Assembly (NCBI GenBank): GCA_947598325.1
Contig: CANQFD010000008.1
Coordinates: forward strand, 1 to 35,139
Reading direction: 5' to 3'
DNA from: an uncultured Bacilli bacterium
Lineage (GTDB): Bacteria; Bacillota_I; Bacilli_A; RF39; UBA660
Length of the DNA stretch: 35,139 nt
Positions 8,628 through 17,959 of this stretch are shown here, piece after piece; the first letter of the stretch is position 1; the number at the start of each line of letters is the position of its first letter. The notes under the pieces were generated by a model. The model was not told where the DNA came from. It was given only the letters and a program-made list of their open reading frames with translations, and made no database searches. A program made the position numbers and the translations under genes.

Positions 8628-8691
8628 TGCTCTTCTATAAATAATATTAATATTTTAAACATGTTTCTTTATTTTTATTATAATAAAGTTG

Positions 8692-8720
8692 TTGACATAA
8701 GAATTGATGTATTATAGAAT
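8692..8720 (+). promoter_or_regulatory. Sigma-A promoter TTGACA-N17-TAGAAT
   Basis: A consensus -35 at 8692-8697 and a near-consensus -10 at 8715-8720 with 17-base spacing, 27 bases ahead of the start at 8748. This is one of the best canonical promoters in the window. Confidence 0.75.
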
Positions 8721-8747
8721 ATATAACTAATTTGGGAGATGAATATT

Positions 8748-9485
8748 ATGAATAATTTAAACGAGTTAAAAAGAATAATATATGAACATGAATTTCTAGA
8801 AAAGTTAAAAAAACTAAATAAAAATATCTATTTGTATCTAGTTTGTTTATGTGATTATAAATTTATAGGTAATATTAAAAATGATTTTACAGCATTATTT
8901 GAAAATGATAAAAATGAAAAAATTTATGTTAGAATAATTAATCCTAATAAGGTAGTATTTATAGAAGTTACAGATGAATTAAATGCAAAAAATACACTGC
9001 TTAAATTAAATGATGAGGGAAATATTGACGCTATTTATAAAAACGTAATAGATATAAGGAAAAATGGTATTATTTTATTAGATTTTTGTAAAGATTTAAA
9101 TCTAAAAGAAATTGAATCAAGAAGATATGTATTTTCAAATGAAAAAATTTCAAAAATATATCCAAATAATAATATAGATATGAACTTATTTTTTAAAGGG
9201 TCTGGACTTGATATTTTAGAAAATGCGCAAATCAAAGATATAAATCCTGATATTATTAATATACTAAATTTGAACTTAAAGAATAAAAAAATAAAAGCAT
9301 ATTTTAATAGAGCTAATTTATCTAAAATATTTGATACATATAATAAATCAGAAATATTTTTACAAAGTGAATCATTAAATTCATTTATATCAAAGGAAAT
9401 TGATTCTGAATTATTAAGTGTATATGAAAAGTCAGATATAAAGAAGGATGAAGATTTAAAGGTTGGACCAACATTACATCTTTAA
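8748..9485 (+). CDS. Hypothetical cytosolic protein
   Basis: A 245-residue protein with no signal peptide and no membrane helix. The start at 8748 is chosen because GGGAG ends directly at an earlier ATG (8739), which is too close for initiation. The sequence is rich in Asn, Lys and Ile. The first 150 residues look alpha/beta (a segment around VRIINPNKVVFIEVTDEL), and the C-terminus is charged and probably disordered. No motif is recognised. It has its own strong promoter, suggesting a separately controlled gene. Confidence 0.65.
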   Translation: MNNLNELKRIIYEHEFLEKLKKLNKNIYLYLVCLCDYKFIGNIKNDFTALFENDKNEKIYVRIINPNKVVFIEVTDELNAKNTLLKLNDEGNIDAIYKNVIDIRKNGIILLDFCKDLNLKEIESRRYVFSNEKISKIYPNNNIDMNLFFKGSGLDILENAQIKDINPDIINILNLNLKNKKIKAYFNRANLSKIFDTYNKSEIFLQSESLNSFISKEIDSELLSVYEKSDIKKDEDLKVGPTLHL

Positions 9486-9513
9486 ATTTAATCTTTTTTT
9501 TTGATAAAAATAT

Positions 9514-9522
9514 TGTTATAAT
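9514..9522 (+). promoter_or_regulatory. Extended -10 promoter of the polyprenyl synthase operon
   Basis: An exact TGTTATAAT, 24 bases ahead of the start at 9546. No -35 element at the standard distance stands out in the T-rich stretch upstream. Confidence 0.6.
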
Positions 9523-9545
9523 ATGTAAGTAAGAGGAGACTAGTA

Positions 9546-10625
9546 ATGGATAATATTGTTGTTTTTAAAAACTATTATAATGAAATTAGAGATAGAATAA
9601 AGGATAAAATAGACATATTTAATAAAAAAATAAACGAAAATAAAATATTAAAGGATAATATTAAACTTTTTTCAGATTTAAATTCTAATGGGAAATTAAT
9701 AAGAGGAACATTAATAAATCTTGGATATAGATTAATAAAAAATGAAGATAACCATTATAGTGATAATTTATCACTTGCATATGAGGTATTTGAAACATCT
9801 ATATTAATCCATGATGACATAATAGATAAAGATAATTTAAGAAGAGGAAAAGATACAATCCATTTTTATAATTATAAAAAATATGAAGATATAGAAGAAA
9901 ATAAAATAGAATTGAACCATGTATCTAATTCTATAGGGATTTGTATGGGTGATTATGGTCTTTATTTATCAAATAAGATAATTTCAGATTCATATTCCGA
10001 TGATAAAAATTTAGGTAAAATATTAAGTTATTATAATGATATAGTGTTAAAAACTATAGAAGGGGAAACCTTAGACACCATATTAGCATTTGAATGTAAA
10101 AAAAATATATCAAATATAGAAGAATTAGAAAAAAATATATTAACAATATATAAACTTAAAACATCATATTATACAATAATTGGACCACTTTGTATTGGTA
10201 TGATATTAGCTGGTGCGTCATCTTCTAAAATATCTGAAATAACTAAGTTTGGTGAAAAAATAGGAATTGCATACCAAATTCAAGATGATATACTTGGTAT
10301 ATATTCTGATAATATGGGAAAAATTACGGGTTCTGATATAAAGGAATTTAAACAAACAATTTTATATTCATATGTAAAGAGCAAGGAAGATAATTATAAT
10401 TTAGAATTATTAAAATACTATGGTAAAGATAATTTAGATGAAAATATAATTAATGACGTAAGGAGAATTTTTGATAAGTCAGGCGCTAAGGACTATTCAA
10501 TTAATATGATGAATTCATTATATGATGAAGGATTAAATATACTAGAAAATATATCATGGCTTAGTAAAGAAAATAAAAATATTTTAATGGGATTTGTTGA
10601 ATATTTAAAAGAAAGAAATAGATAA
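9546..10625 (+). CDS. Trans-polyprenyl diphosphate synthase
   Basis: A 359-residue enzyme that condenses isopentenyl diphosphate onto an allylic primer. The first aspartate-rich motif is HDDIIDKDNLRR (Asp90, Asp91, Asp94, then Arg99-Arg100), and the second is QIQDDILG (Asp247, Asp248). The residues four and five places before the first motif are Ile86 and Ser85, not aromatic, so a product longer than farnesyl (geranylgeranyl or longer) is likely; that is inference from known chain-length rules. It is longer than typical IspA (about 290). A loop of about 20 residues separates the first motif from the next helix. It is the first gene of a run with the methyltransferase and pseudouridine synthase. 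Confidence 0.88.
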   Translation: MDNIVVFKNYYNEIRDRIKDKIDIFNKKINENKILKDNIKLFSDLNSNGKLIRGTLINLGYRLIKNEDNHYSDNLSLAYEVFETSILIHDDIIDKDNLRRGKDTIHFYNYKKYEDIEENKIELNHVSNSIGICMGDYGLYLSNKIISDSYSDDKNLGKILSYYNDIVLKTIEGETLDTILAFECKKNISNIEELEKNILTIYKLKTSYYTIIGPLCIGMILAGASSSKISEITKFGEKIGIAYQIQDDILGIYSDNMGKITGSDIKEFKQTILYSYVKSKEDNYNLELLKYYGKDNLDENIINDVRRIFDKSGAKDYSINMMNSLYDEGLNILENISWLSKENKNILMGFVEYLKERNR

Positions 10626-10626
10626 A

Positions 10627-11325
10627 ATGAAAGATATTTTGTATAAAGACTATAAAAAAGATGCAAATTTTTATGATATCTTTAATAAAGATAGACCATA
10701 TAATTTGGAGGCAAAATTTTTACTTGATACTCTCCAAACAAGAAAAAGAGTTTTAGATGTTGGATGTGGAACAGGTACGCATTTTGATATTTTAGAAAAC
10801 TTGGGGTACATAGTAGAGGGAATAGATATAAATCGCAAAATGATTGATGTAGCAAAAACAAAGGTAAAAGGTAATATCTATGAATCAGATTTATTAACTT
10901 TTAAAACAGATGAAAGATATGATGCGATTATTTCTATGAAAGATGTATTTAATCATTTAAAAAGTTATGAAGAATTTGAAAAAGGTCTAGTTAATTTACT
11001 TAATCATTTAGTGAGTAAAGGTATGATAATTATTGATCTTGATAATAAAAGACAAACTGGAAAAATAGAAGATAAGGTAGATGGAATTAGGAGAATAATT
11101 GAATGTAGTTATAATAAAGAAACTGAAATTCAAACAAGAAAAATTACCTATTATATTGGAACAAAAAAATTTCAAACTATGCATGAATATTTAATTTATA
11201 ATCCAAAAAAATTAAAACAGATTCTAGATAAATTAAATATAAAATATGTCATGTTAACAAATTATTGTAAACAAGAATTTAATATAAAACAAAAAAGGAT
11301 GCAACTTATTATTAAAAAAAATTAG
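10627..11325 (+). CDS. SAM-dependent class I methyltransferase
   Basis: A 232-residue protein with motif I VLDVGCGTGTHFDIL (about residues 39-53), the acidic turn VEGIDIN, and the post-I segment DAIISMKDVFNHL typical of small-molecule methyltransferases. Layout matches methyltransferase domain 25/11-type proteins of unknown substrate. It starts one base after the synthase stop, so it is cotranscribed. A role in modifying a prenyl-derived compound is suggested only by this position. Confidence 0.82.
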   Translation: MKDILYKDYKKDANFYDIFNKDRPYNLEAKFLLDTLQTRKRVLDVGCGTGTHFDILENLGYIVEGIDINRKMIDVAKTKVKGNIYESDLLTFKTDERYDAIISMKDVFNHLKSYEEFEKGLVNLLNHLVSKGMIIIDLDNKRQTGKIEDKVDGIRRIIECSYNKETEIQTRKITYYIGTKKFQTMHEYLIYNPKKLKQILDKLNIKYVMLTNYCKQEFNIKQKRMQLIIKKN

Positions 11326-11342
11326 TTTAAGAGGTTTATATA

Positions 11343-12206
11343 ATGAGTAAAAATAATTATTTTATAGTTCAAAAGGAAGATATTTTATTTAATTTTTTAA
11401 GACAAAATATGCAAAATAAATCAAAAAATAATATTAAAAGCTTACTTCTAAGAGGGTATGTTTTAGTAAATAACAAAACACAAGAAGCGTATAATTATAA
11501 TCTTAAAATAGGAGATATTGTATCTATTAAAAATAATAAAATTATATCAAATAATTATAATATTGATATAATTTATGAAGATTCTAATATTATTGTACTT
11601 GATAAACCAAGTGGTCTTCTTACAATATCAACAAAGGACGAAAAAAATATTACTTTATATCATTTTGTAATGGAGTATTTAAAAAGTAAAAACAAAAATA
11701 ATAAAGTTTATATAGTACATAGATTAGATAGGGATACATCTGGAATTATTATTTTTTCCAAAAATGAAAAAACGAAAAAATTATTGCAAAATAATTGGAA
11801 TGATATTGTTATTTGCAAAAAATATTGTGCAGTTATAAGTGGACATGCTCCAAAGAATAAGGGAATTATTAAATCTTATCTAAAAGAGAATAATCAATAC
11901 TATGTTTATTCTACGTCTGATAAAAATAAAGGAAAATTATCTATTACAGAATATAATGTTATAAGTGAAGGTAAAAACAATAGTTTAGTAGATATAAATT
12001 TAAAAACAGGTAGAAAAAATCAAATAAGAGTACATATGAAGGATATTGGTTGCCCAATAGTTGGTGATAAAAAATATGGAAATAAGACAAGCGATATAAA
12101 TAGACTTTGTTTACATGCTTATTTCATAAAATTAAGAAATCCATATAATAGTAAAATTATGGAATTTACATCGAATATACCAAAAGATTTTTATAAATTA
12201 CTGTAA
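11343..12206 (+). CDS. RluA-family pseudouridine synthase with S4 domain
   Basis: A 287-residue RNA pseudouridine synthase. An S4-like RNA-binding domain spans about residues 12-65 (with VLVNNKTQEAYNYNLKIGD). The catalytic domain contains IIVLDKPSGLLT and the signature HRLDRDTSGIIIFSK with catalytic Asp129. It ends with INLKTGRKNQIRVHM and GDKKYG. It isomerises uridine in rRNA or tRNA; the target cannot be told. It is the third gene of the run beginning at 9546. Confidence 0.92.
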   Translation: MSKNNYFIVQKEDILFNFLRQNMQNKSKNNIKSLLLRGYVLVNNKTQEAYNYNLKIGDIVSIKNNKIISNNYNIDIIYEDSNIIVLDKPSGLLTISTKDEKNITLYHFVMEYLKSKNKNNKVYIVHRLDRDTSGIIIFSKNEKTKKLLQNNWNDIVICKKYCAVISGHAPKNKGIIKSYLKENNQYYVYSTSDKNKGKLSITEYNVISEGKNNSLVDINLKTGRKNQIRVHMKDIGCPIVGDKKYGNKTSDINRLCLHAYFIKLRNPYNSKIMEFTSNIPKDFYKLL

Positions 12207-12229
12207 ATACTAGATTATAATATTATTTT

Positions 12230-12239
12230 GTGATATAAT
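12230..12239 (+). promoter_or_regulatory. Extended -10 element
   Basis: GTGATATAAT, a TGn-TATAAT extended -10, lies 27 bases ahead of the start at 12266. Confidence 0.55.
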
Positions 12240-12265
12240 GTCTTGTAAGAATCGAGGTGTTCATC

Positions 12266-13852
12266 ATGGATGCTAAAAACAAAGAATTGGCAAAGGATTA
12301 TGCAGAGTTAGTAGTTAAATATATTAATTATATGAAGGAAATTAGAAATTTAAGAGAAAAAGATAACTCTGAAGATGCCAAAATAAAAGAAGAAATTATA
12401 CAAATAGAAGAAACACAAATTGCATTATTAGAAAGAATAAATTTATTAAGAGATCATTTTAATTTACCAAGATTTTCTACTAGTGATATGGAAAAAAAAT
12501 TAGCTGAATATGGCGTTAGTAATGTTGATGCAGAAAAGGCAAAAAAAGAAGAAAATAAAACAGATAAGTTAAATGAAGAATATGAAAAATTACTTAGCAT
12601 TCGTGATTCAATTAAGAAGAAAATAAACGAGTTAAGAGAACAACATATTAATAGTATTAGCAAAATTAACTTAGATGGGGATATTTCATTATTAAATCAA
12701 ATAAAAATTCAAGAAAAAGAATTAGCAAAATTAAATGCTCATATTAATGAAGTAAGAAATACTTTAAAATTTACTAATAATGTTAAATATAACAATGATA
12801 ATGTTATAGAAAATACAAAAATAGCAAAATTAGACGATAATATAAAACAAAATAATGAAAATGAAGTCATCACTGAGAAAAAAAATAATATAGATTTAAC
12901 TAAATTAAAAATTATATTTGATGGTAAAAATGGAAGATATGAAATAAAATTCTATGAAAATAACATAGAAAAATCAAAATTATATCCTATTAACAAAGAA
13001 TTACTTGATAAGAAAAGTAATAAATATATCGGATATAGCATGAAGTATCAAGATGATGTAGATTATAACCTAGTAGAGGCTATGTCTGAATTTGACAAAG
13101 AATATAATACAAATTTAAAAGATTTATATGTTAATAATAAGTTAATAAATAATATAATTTATGATCTTAGAAAATTCTCTTCATTAGATAAACGTATATT
13201 AACTAATAAGGAAAAGAAAACATTTAAGAAGAATGTTAAAAAATATAAGGAAAGAGATAATGTAGAAGTAATTAGATTTTCTAAGAAAAAAGCTGCAACT
13301 CTATTAGTTCTTGGAACAGTAGCAGCTGCATCAGTAGGTACTGTTTTGAATGATAAAAAAGAAGATACTCCTGATAATTCCAAAGAGAAGATTGAAAGTA
13401 CTACACAGGATAATTTACAAGAAAAAACAACCGAAAAATTAACAACAGAGGATAAAACAACAGAAGATAAAATGGTTATAGATCCAGAAAAAAGTGAAAT
13501 TGAAGTAACAGTAGATAAGGTAAAAGAACCAAAACATCAAGTTGGCAGTAGAGTTGATTTAAATGGTGCAGATATTTATTATACTGTATTTGATGAAAAT
13601 CCAAGAACAAATACAGATATAATAGATGCAGAGCAGTATTATATTGACAGAATTATTGTTAAGCAATATGGTTCTCAAATTTCAGAAGATATTACTAAAA
13701 GAGGTAAATCAATAGAAGAATTAAATAAAGAATATGGTCCAGATGCTGAAATTTGGTTCCTTATTAGAACTAATAATCCTAAATTGGATAAAGTAGGATG
13801 GATAAATGCAGAAGTCTTATTAAATAATATTGAAAATGTGAAAACAAGATAA
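12266..13852 (+). CDS. Coiled-coil, membrane-anchored protein with SH3-like C-terminal region
   Basis: A 528-residue multi-part protein. Residues 1-170 are highly charged and heptad-rich (coiled coil). A beta-rich domain follows at about 212-290. A basic helix precedes a single hydrophobic segment (ATLLVLGTVAAASVGTVL, about 342-360). A Thr/Glu/Lys-rich linker comes next. The C-terminal domain (about 425-525) contains VGSRVDLNGADIYY and ends WINAEVLL, like bacterial SH3 domains. The N-terminus would be inside and the SH3-like end outside. The start at 12266 has GAGGTG six bases upstream. The precise function is unknown; a wall-binding or division-related role is speculation. Confidence 0.7.
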   Translation: MDAKNKELAKDYAELVVKYINYMKEIRNLREKDNSEDAKIKEEIIQIEETQIALLERINLLRDHFNLPRFSTSDMEKKLAEYGVSNVDAEKAKKEENKTDKLNEEYEKLLSIRDSIKKKINELREQHINSISKINLDGDISLLNQIKIQEKELAKLNAHINEVRNTLKFTNNVKYNNDNVIENTKIAKLDDNIKQNNENEVITEKKNNIDLTKLKIIFDGKNGRYEIKFYENNIEKSKLYPINKELLDKKSNKYIGYSMKYQDDVDYNLVEAMSEFDKEYNTNLKDLYVNNKLINNIIYDLRKFSSLDKRILTNKEKKTFKKNVKKYKERDNVEVIRFSKKKAATLLVLGTVAAASVGTVLNDKKEDTPDNSKEKIESTTQDNLQEKTTEKLTTEDKTTEDKMVIDPEKSEIEVTVDKVKEPKHQVGSRVDLNGADIYYTVFDENPRTNTDIIDAEQYYIDRIIVKQYGSQISEDITKRGKSIEELNKEYGPDAEIWFLIRTNNPKLDKVGWINAEVLLNNIENVKTR

Positions 13853-13870
13853 TTTTTTACATTTTTTTTT
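13833..13870 (+). terminator. Terminator spanning the stop codon
   Basis: Stem AAAATGTGAAAA / TTTTTTACATTTT (one G-U pair) around a loop carrying the TAA stop, followed by a long T-run. Confidence 0.7.
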
Positions 13871-13901
13871 ATTTTCTGTTAAATATAATAATGGTGATAT
13901 T

Positions 13902-14681
13902 ATGAATATTTTAATAACTGGTGCAGCTTCTGGAATTGGATATAAAACAGGAATTATGTTCGCAAAATTAGGATATAATGTATACTTAACTACAGAAACG
14001 AGTAAACAATTAGAAGTCTTAAGGGAAAAAATAGATGATAATTTTAATATAGGTACTTTTAAATTAGATGTAAAGGATAAAAAAGATAGAGAAAAATTAA
14101 AAAATATGGATATTGATATATTAATATCAAATGCTGCGATTGGTGTTGGTGGAAGTATACTAGAAACTAATATGGATAAAGTAAGAGAAAATTATGAAGT
14201 TAATGTTTTTTCAAACTTTGAAATAATTCAAATAGTTTTAGAAAACATGTTAAATAAGAACAAGGGAAGGATTATAATAATGTCTTCAATGATTAGTAAT
14301 ATACCTATACCATTTTTGGGAATATATGCATCTACTAAGGCTAGTATATCAATGCTTGGACATTGTTTAAGAAAAGAAATAAAACTTATAAAAAATAATA
14401 TAGATATAGTATTAATAGAACCTGGCTTATATAAAACAGGATTTAATAAAGTAATGTTAGATAATAAATATGATAATAAATATAGTAGATTTAAAAAATT
14501 AAATAATTCAATAATGGTATTAGAAAATGAGATATTGAATTATGTAGGATCAGATGATATAGATAACATAGCTAACGTAGTGGTAAAAGCAGCAACTACA
14601 TATAAACCAAAAGCAATATATAGAGCCCCATTTCTTCAAAATTTGTTTATAAAATTATATATAAAATTTATAAAAAGATAA
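13902..14681 (+). CDS. Short-chain dehydrogenase/reductase
   Basis: A 259-residue classical SDR. The NAD(P)-binding glycine motif TGAASGIG spans residues 6-13, the NAG-equivalent is SNAAIG, and the catalytic residues are Ser128/129, Tyr142 and Lys146 (YASTK). The motif EPGLYKTGF matches the family's PG region. The C-terminus is basic with hydrophobic segments (FLQNLFIKLYIKFIKR), suggesting membrane contact. The substrate is unknown. GGTGATATT precedes the start; a -10 TATAAT lies just upstream. Confidence 0.88.
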   Translation: MNILITGAASGIGYKTGIMFAKLGYNVYLTTETSKQLEVLREKIDDNFNIGTFKLDVKDKKDREKLKNMDIDILISNAAIGVGGSILETNMDKVRENYEVNVFSNFEIIQIVLENMLNKNKGRIIIMSSMISNIPIPFLGIYASTKASISMLGHCLRKEIKLIKNNIDIVLIEPGLYKTGFNKVMLDNKYDNKYSRFKKLNNSIMVLENEILNYVGSDDIDNIANVVVKAATTYKPKAIYRAPFLQNLFIKLYIKFIKR

Positions 14682-14715
14682 AATAAAATAATTTGACATT
14701 TTATTTTATTTTTTT
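14678..14715 (+). terminator. AT-only terminator overlapping the next promoter
   Basis: A perfect 12-bp stem ATAAAATAAAAT / ATTTTATTTTAT with an 8-base loop, then T residues. The left arm holds the SDR stop codon. The promoter below starts inside the loop. Confidence 0.6.
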
Positions 14716-14720
14716 ATAAT
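14693..14720 (+). promoter_or_regulatory. Sigma-A promoter TTGACA-N16-TATAAT
   Basis: Consensus -35 (14693-14698) and consensus -10 (14715-14720) at 16-base spacing. The -35 lies in the loop and right arm of the preceding terminator. Confidence 0.75.
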
Positions 14721-14748
14721 ATAACTGTATTTTTAAAGGGGAATGACT

Positions 14749-15195
14749 ATGGAAATAGAAGAATATAAAAAGGCATTAAGATATGTACAAAATAATTTAA
14801 AAGAAAAATTAAATAATGAAAACAAGGTTAACAACATTCTTAAAGAATTATTTTTAGAACTAAAAAATACTGATGAGAATGATTTAGACAATATAAAAAT
14901 GTTTAATAATTTACAGATCTTAACATTTATATTTATGTTAATAAGCATATATAGTAAAGCATACTTATCTTTATCAATAATGCTTGCTACATATTTGATT
15001 TTTAAAAAGTCAGAAAAATGCATTTACAATATAAATATCCCATGTAATATTTATGAAGATGATAAAAATATATTTAATGGTAGTAAATCGCCTAATAAAT
15101 ACAAAGTAGAAATATCAAAAATTGAAACAGCAATGTCTTTTCTTAATAGTTTAGATAAAGATGAAGCTAAGAAATATTTGAAATATAAAATTTAA
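14749..15195 (+). CDS. Small two-TM membrane protein
   Basis: A 148-residue protein. The start at 14749 is preferred because AAAGGGGA ends against an earlier ATG at 14743. An N-terminal charged helix (residues about 1-48) is followed by two closely spaced hydrophobic helices (ILTFIFMLISIYS and AYLSLSIMLATYLIF). A C-terminal soluble tail of about 60 residues follows. No family is recognised. It is driven by a consensus promoter and forms a single-gene unit. Confidence 0.65.
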   Translation: MEIEEYKKALRYVQNNLKEKLNNENKVNNILKELFLELKNTDENDLDNIKMFNNLQILTFIFMLISIYSKAYLSLSIMLATYLIFKKSEKCIYNINIPCNIYEDDKNIFNGSKSPNKYKVEISKIETAMSFLNSLDKDEAKKYLKYKI

Positions 15196-15259
15196 ATTGA
15201 TATTTAATACTAGTTTTTTAATGTCCTTTATTATATAATAAAGTTTAGGAAGTGAACTT

Positions 15260-16129
15260 ATGAAATTAGCTGTTAACTGGAAAGATTATAAAATATTAGA
15301 TATGGCAGATGGTATGAAACTAGAATCATGGTCAGGAATAATTTTATCTAGACCAGATCCACAAATAGTTTGGAGTGAAAAACAAAATATAAAATTATGG
15401 GATAAAGCTAATGCTATTTATCATAGAAGTAAAACTGGTGGTGGATACTGGGAATACAAAAAAAATACTTTAGATAGATGGACTGTTAATTATAAAGATT
15501 TAGTTTTTAATATAAAACTTATGGGATTTAAACACACGGGATTATTTCCAGAGCAAGCTGTTAACTGGGATTATATGATTGATAAAATAAAAAATAGTAA
15601 TAGACATATAAAGGTTCTTAATTTATTTGCTTATACAGGAGGAGCTACTGTTGCATGTGCTTACGCAGGTGCTGATGTTGTTCATGTTGATTCATCAAAA
15701 GGTATGGTAGCGTGGGCAAAAGAAAATATAATAAATTCTAAGCTAGAAGATAAATATGTTAGGTTTATAGTAGATGATGTAATTAAGTTTGTAAAAAGAG
15801 AAATTAGAAGAGGAAATAAATATGATGCTATTGTTATGGATCCACCATCTTTTGGAAGGGGAGCCAATGGAGAAGTATGGAATATAGAGAATAATTTATA
15901 TGAACTTATAAAATTATGTGAAGAAGTATTAAGTGATGATCCATTATTTTTCCTTATTAATTCTTATACAACAGGTATGAGTCCAAAAGTACTTGAAAAT
16001 TTACTTAATTTGACAATTAATAAAAAACACAAAGGAATTGTTTCATCTGGTGAAGTAGGTTTGCCAATGGAAAATAGTGAGCTAATTCTTCCTTGTGGTA
16101 TTTATGGAAGATGGGAAAAAGATGAATAA
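15260..16129 (+). CDS. Class I rRNA-type methyltransferase (RlmI/COG1092-like)
   Basis: A 289-residue SAM-dependent methyltransferase. The core has motif I LNLFAYTGGATVACAYAGA, the acidic VHVDSS, and motif IV MDPPSFGRG, which is characteristic of the RlmI/RlmK-like group acting on 23S rRNA. The N-terminal region (LESWSGIILSRPDPQIVW) is conserved in this family's substrate part; there is no obvious PUA domain, so it is shorter than E. coli RlmI. It overlaps the following pseudouridine synthase by 8 bases, so the two RNA-modifying enzymes are cotranscribed. Confidence 0.85.
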   Translation: MKLAVNWKDYKILDMADGMKLESWSGIILSRPDPQIVWSEKQNIKLWDKANAIYHRSKTGGGYWEYKKNTLDRWTVNYKDLVFNIKLMGFKHTGLFPEQAVNWDYMIDKIKNSNRHIKVLNLFAYTGGATVACAYAGADVVHVDSSKGMVAWAKENIINSKLEDKYVRFIVDDVIKFVKREIRRGNKYDAIVMDPPSFGRGANGEVWNIENNLYELIKLCEEVLSDDPLFFLINSYTTGMSPKVLENLLNLTINKKHKGIVSSGEVGLPMENSELILPCGIYGRWEKDE

Positions 16130-16802
16130 ACTAAATATTTTATATGAAGATAATCATATTATAGTTGTTGAAAAAATAATAAATATACCAGTTCAAGAAG
16201 ATTCTAGCAAAGATTTATCAATGCTTACAATTATTAAAAATTATCTAAAAGAAAGATATAATAAACCTGGTAATGTTTATTTAGGACTTATTCATAGACT
16301 TGATAGACCAGTAGGGGGTATTATGGTATTTGCTAAAACTAGTAAAGCAGCATCTAGATTAAGTGAAGATGTCAGATTAAATAGAGTAAATAAAACATAT
16401 TTAGCAGTAGTACATGGTAAATTAGATAATAATAAGGGAAAACTTATAGACAAATTAACTAAAAACACTAAAACTAATACATCATATATAGATAACAAAA
16501 ATGGTAAAGAGGCAATATTAGAATATGAAGTTTTGAAGTACGATAAAAAAGATGATTTATCACTTTTAAAAATTAATTTAATAACAGGTAGACATCATCA
16601 AATCAGAGTTCAAATGAGTAATATTTCTCATCCAATATATGGTGATCAAAGATATGGATATCAAGATAAAAAACAAATTGCACTCTATGCATATAAATTA
16701 GAGTTTATTCATCCAGTAAAGAAAGAATTAATGAAATTTAAAAATTTTCCACAAGAAAAAGATGTATGGAATATACTTAAAGATGTAAAGGAGATGTTAT
16801 AG
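16122..16802 (+). CDS. RluA-family pseudouridine synthase without S4 domain
   Basis: A 227-residue catalytic-domain-only pseudouridine synthase. It has NIPVQEDSS near the start, the active-site motif HRLDRPVGGIMVFAKTSKAA with Asp61, and LITGRHHQIRVQ followed by GDQRYG. The start at 16122 lies inside the end of the methyltransferase gene; an earlier in-frame ATG at 16104 is less likely on length. The target uridine is unknown. It is the second RluA-type enzyme in the window and differs from the one at 11343 by lacking the S4 domain. Confidence 0.9.
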   Translation: MNKLNILYEDNHIIVVEKIINIPVQEDSSKDLSMLTIIKNYLKERYNKPGNVYLGLIHRLDRPVGGIMVFAKTSKAASRLSEDVRLNRVNKTYLAVVHGKLDNNKGKLIDKLTKNTKTNTSYIDNKNGKEAILEYEVLKYDKKDDLSLLKINLITGRHHQIRVQMSNISHPIYGDQRYGYQDKKQIALYAYKLEFIHPVKKELMKFKNFPQEKDVWNILKDVKEML

Positions 16803-17303
16803 ATGAAAAACTTATATATAGATTTCGATGGAGTAATATTAGATACTCTTCCACCAGTTTACAAACTTGCTAAACAACTAAATTTAGATGTTAAAACCCA
16901 AACTAAAGAAATTGGAATGTTATTTTCTAAAATTGATTGGGAAGAGTTAATTGAAGATTCAGTAGATTTAAATGATAGCGTAAATGCTCTTTCAAAATTA
17001 TCAGAATCTGGTAAATTTAATATAACAATATTAACACATGTTAATTCACTAAAAGAAGCAAAAGCAAAAATAAACTTTTTAGATGGAATAACATCTGATT
17101 TAACTATTATTCCTGTACCATCAGGGGTTTCAAAGACTAAAATGACTCAAACAGTAGGAGCTATACTTGTAGATGATTTTTCTGGTAATTTAAAAGAGTG
17201 GGAAGAATCAGGTGGAACAGGAGTAAAATTTACAAAAGAAAAAGAAAATGATTGTAAGTTTATAAATATAACTTCTCTAGAAGACCTTATTAGTATTTTT
17301 TAA
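16803..17303 (+). CDS. HAD-superfamily phosphatase-like protein
   Basis: A 166-residue HAD fold. Motif I is YIDFDGVILDT with Asp7 (nucleophile) and Asp9; motif II is probably ITILTHV; motif III Lys is in SKTKM; motif IV is LVDDFSGN. The small cap and the DDFSGNLKEWEESGG segment resemble 5'(3')-deoxyribonucleotidases, but the substrate cannot be settled. It starts directly after the pseudouridine synthase stop, so it is part of the 15260-17879 operon. Confidence 0.78.
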   Translation: MKNLYIDFDGVILDTLPPVYKLAKQLNLDVKTQTKEIGMLFSKIDWEELIEDSVDLNDSVNALSKLSESGKFNITILTHVNSLKEAKAKINFLDGITSDLTIIPVPSGVSKTKMTQTVGAILVDDFSGNLKEWEESGGTGVKFTKEKENDCKFINITSLEDLISIF

Positions 17304-17315
17304 TAGGAGATAATT

Positions 17316-17879
17316 ATGAAAATAGAAAAAATTGTAGTTGGTTTATATCAAGAAAACTGTTATTTAATTATTAAAGATAATAAATGTATAATAGTAGATC
17401 CTGGGGATGAATCAGAAAAAATAATATCAAAAATAGAAAAGCTAAAATTAAATGTTTTATGTATAATTATTACTCATGCTCATTTTGATCATGTGGGAGC
17501 ACTTAATGATGTACTTGATAAATATAAAGTACCTATTTATTATCGTAATATTAATAACGAAATAAAGTATAATAATTTAATAGATGTAAACGAAGAAAAG
17601 TATATAGTTGATGACTTTAAATTTGAAGTAATATTTACTCCTGGTCATAGAAATGATTGTATTACTTATTATTTTTATGAAGAAAATATAATGTTTACAG
17701 GAGACTTTCTATTTAAAGGCACAATTGGAAGAACTGATTTAGAATATGCAAGTGTATCTGATATAAAAAAATCACTTAATAAAATAAAAAAATATAATAA
17801 TGAAATTACTATTTATCCTGGACATGGACCAAGTAGCAATTTAAAATATGAAAAAGAAAATAATGTGTATTTAACTTAG
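17316..17879 (+). CDS. Metallo-beta-lactamase-fold hydrolase (YqgX/glyoxalase II-like)
   Basis: A 187-residue MBL-fold hydrolase. Metal ligands are visible: THAHFDH (His54, His56, Asp58, His59), TPGH (His111), TGD (Asp130) and PGHGPSS (His170). This ligand set and the short length match YqgX-type glyoxalase II-like proteins, which hydrolyse thioesters such as those from methylglyoxal detoxification; the actual substrate is unknown. It is the last gene of the operon starting at 15260. TAGGAGA precedes the start. Confidence 0.88.
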   Translation: MKIEKIVVGLYQENCYLIIKDNKCIIVDPGDESEKIISKIEKLKLNVLCIIITHAHFDHVGALNDVLDKYKVPIYYRNINNEIKYNNLIDVNEEKYIVDDFKFEVIFTPGHRNDCITYYFYEENIMFTGDFLFKGTIGRTDLEYASVSDIKKSLNKIKKYNNEITIYPGHGPSSNLKYEKENNVYLT

Positions 17880-17912
17880 TATAATTAATCCATTTTATTT
17901 TCTTTTTTATTG

Positions 17913-17921
17913 TGTTATAAT
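17913..17921 (+). promoter_or_regulatory. Extended -10 promoter of the ThyX-like gene
   Basis: An exact TGTTATAAT, 39 bases ahead of the start at 17960. Confidence 0.6.
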
Positions 17922-17959
17922 TTAACTGTATATAATACTCATAGATAGGGGGAATAGTA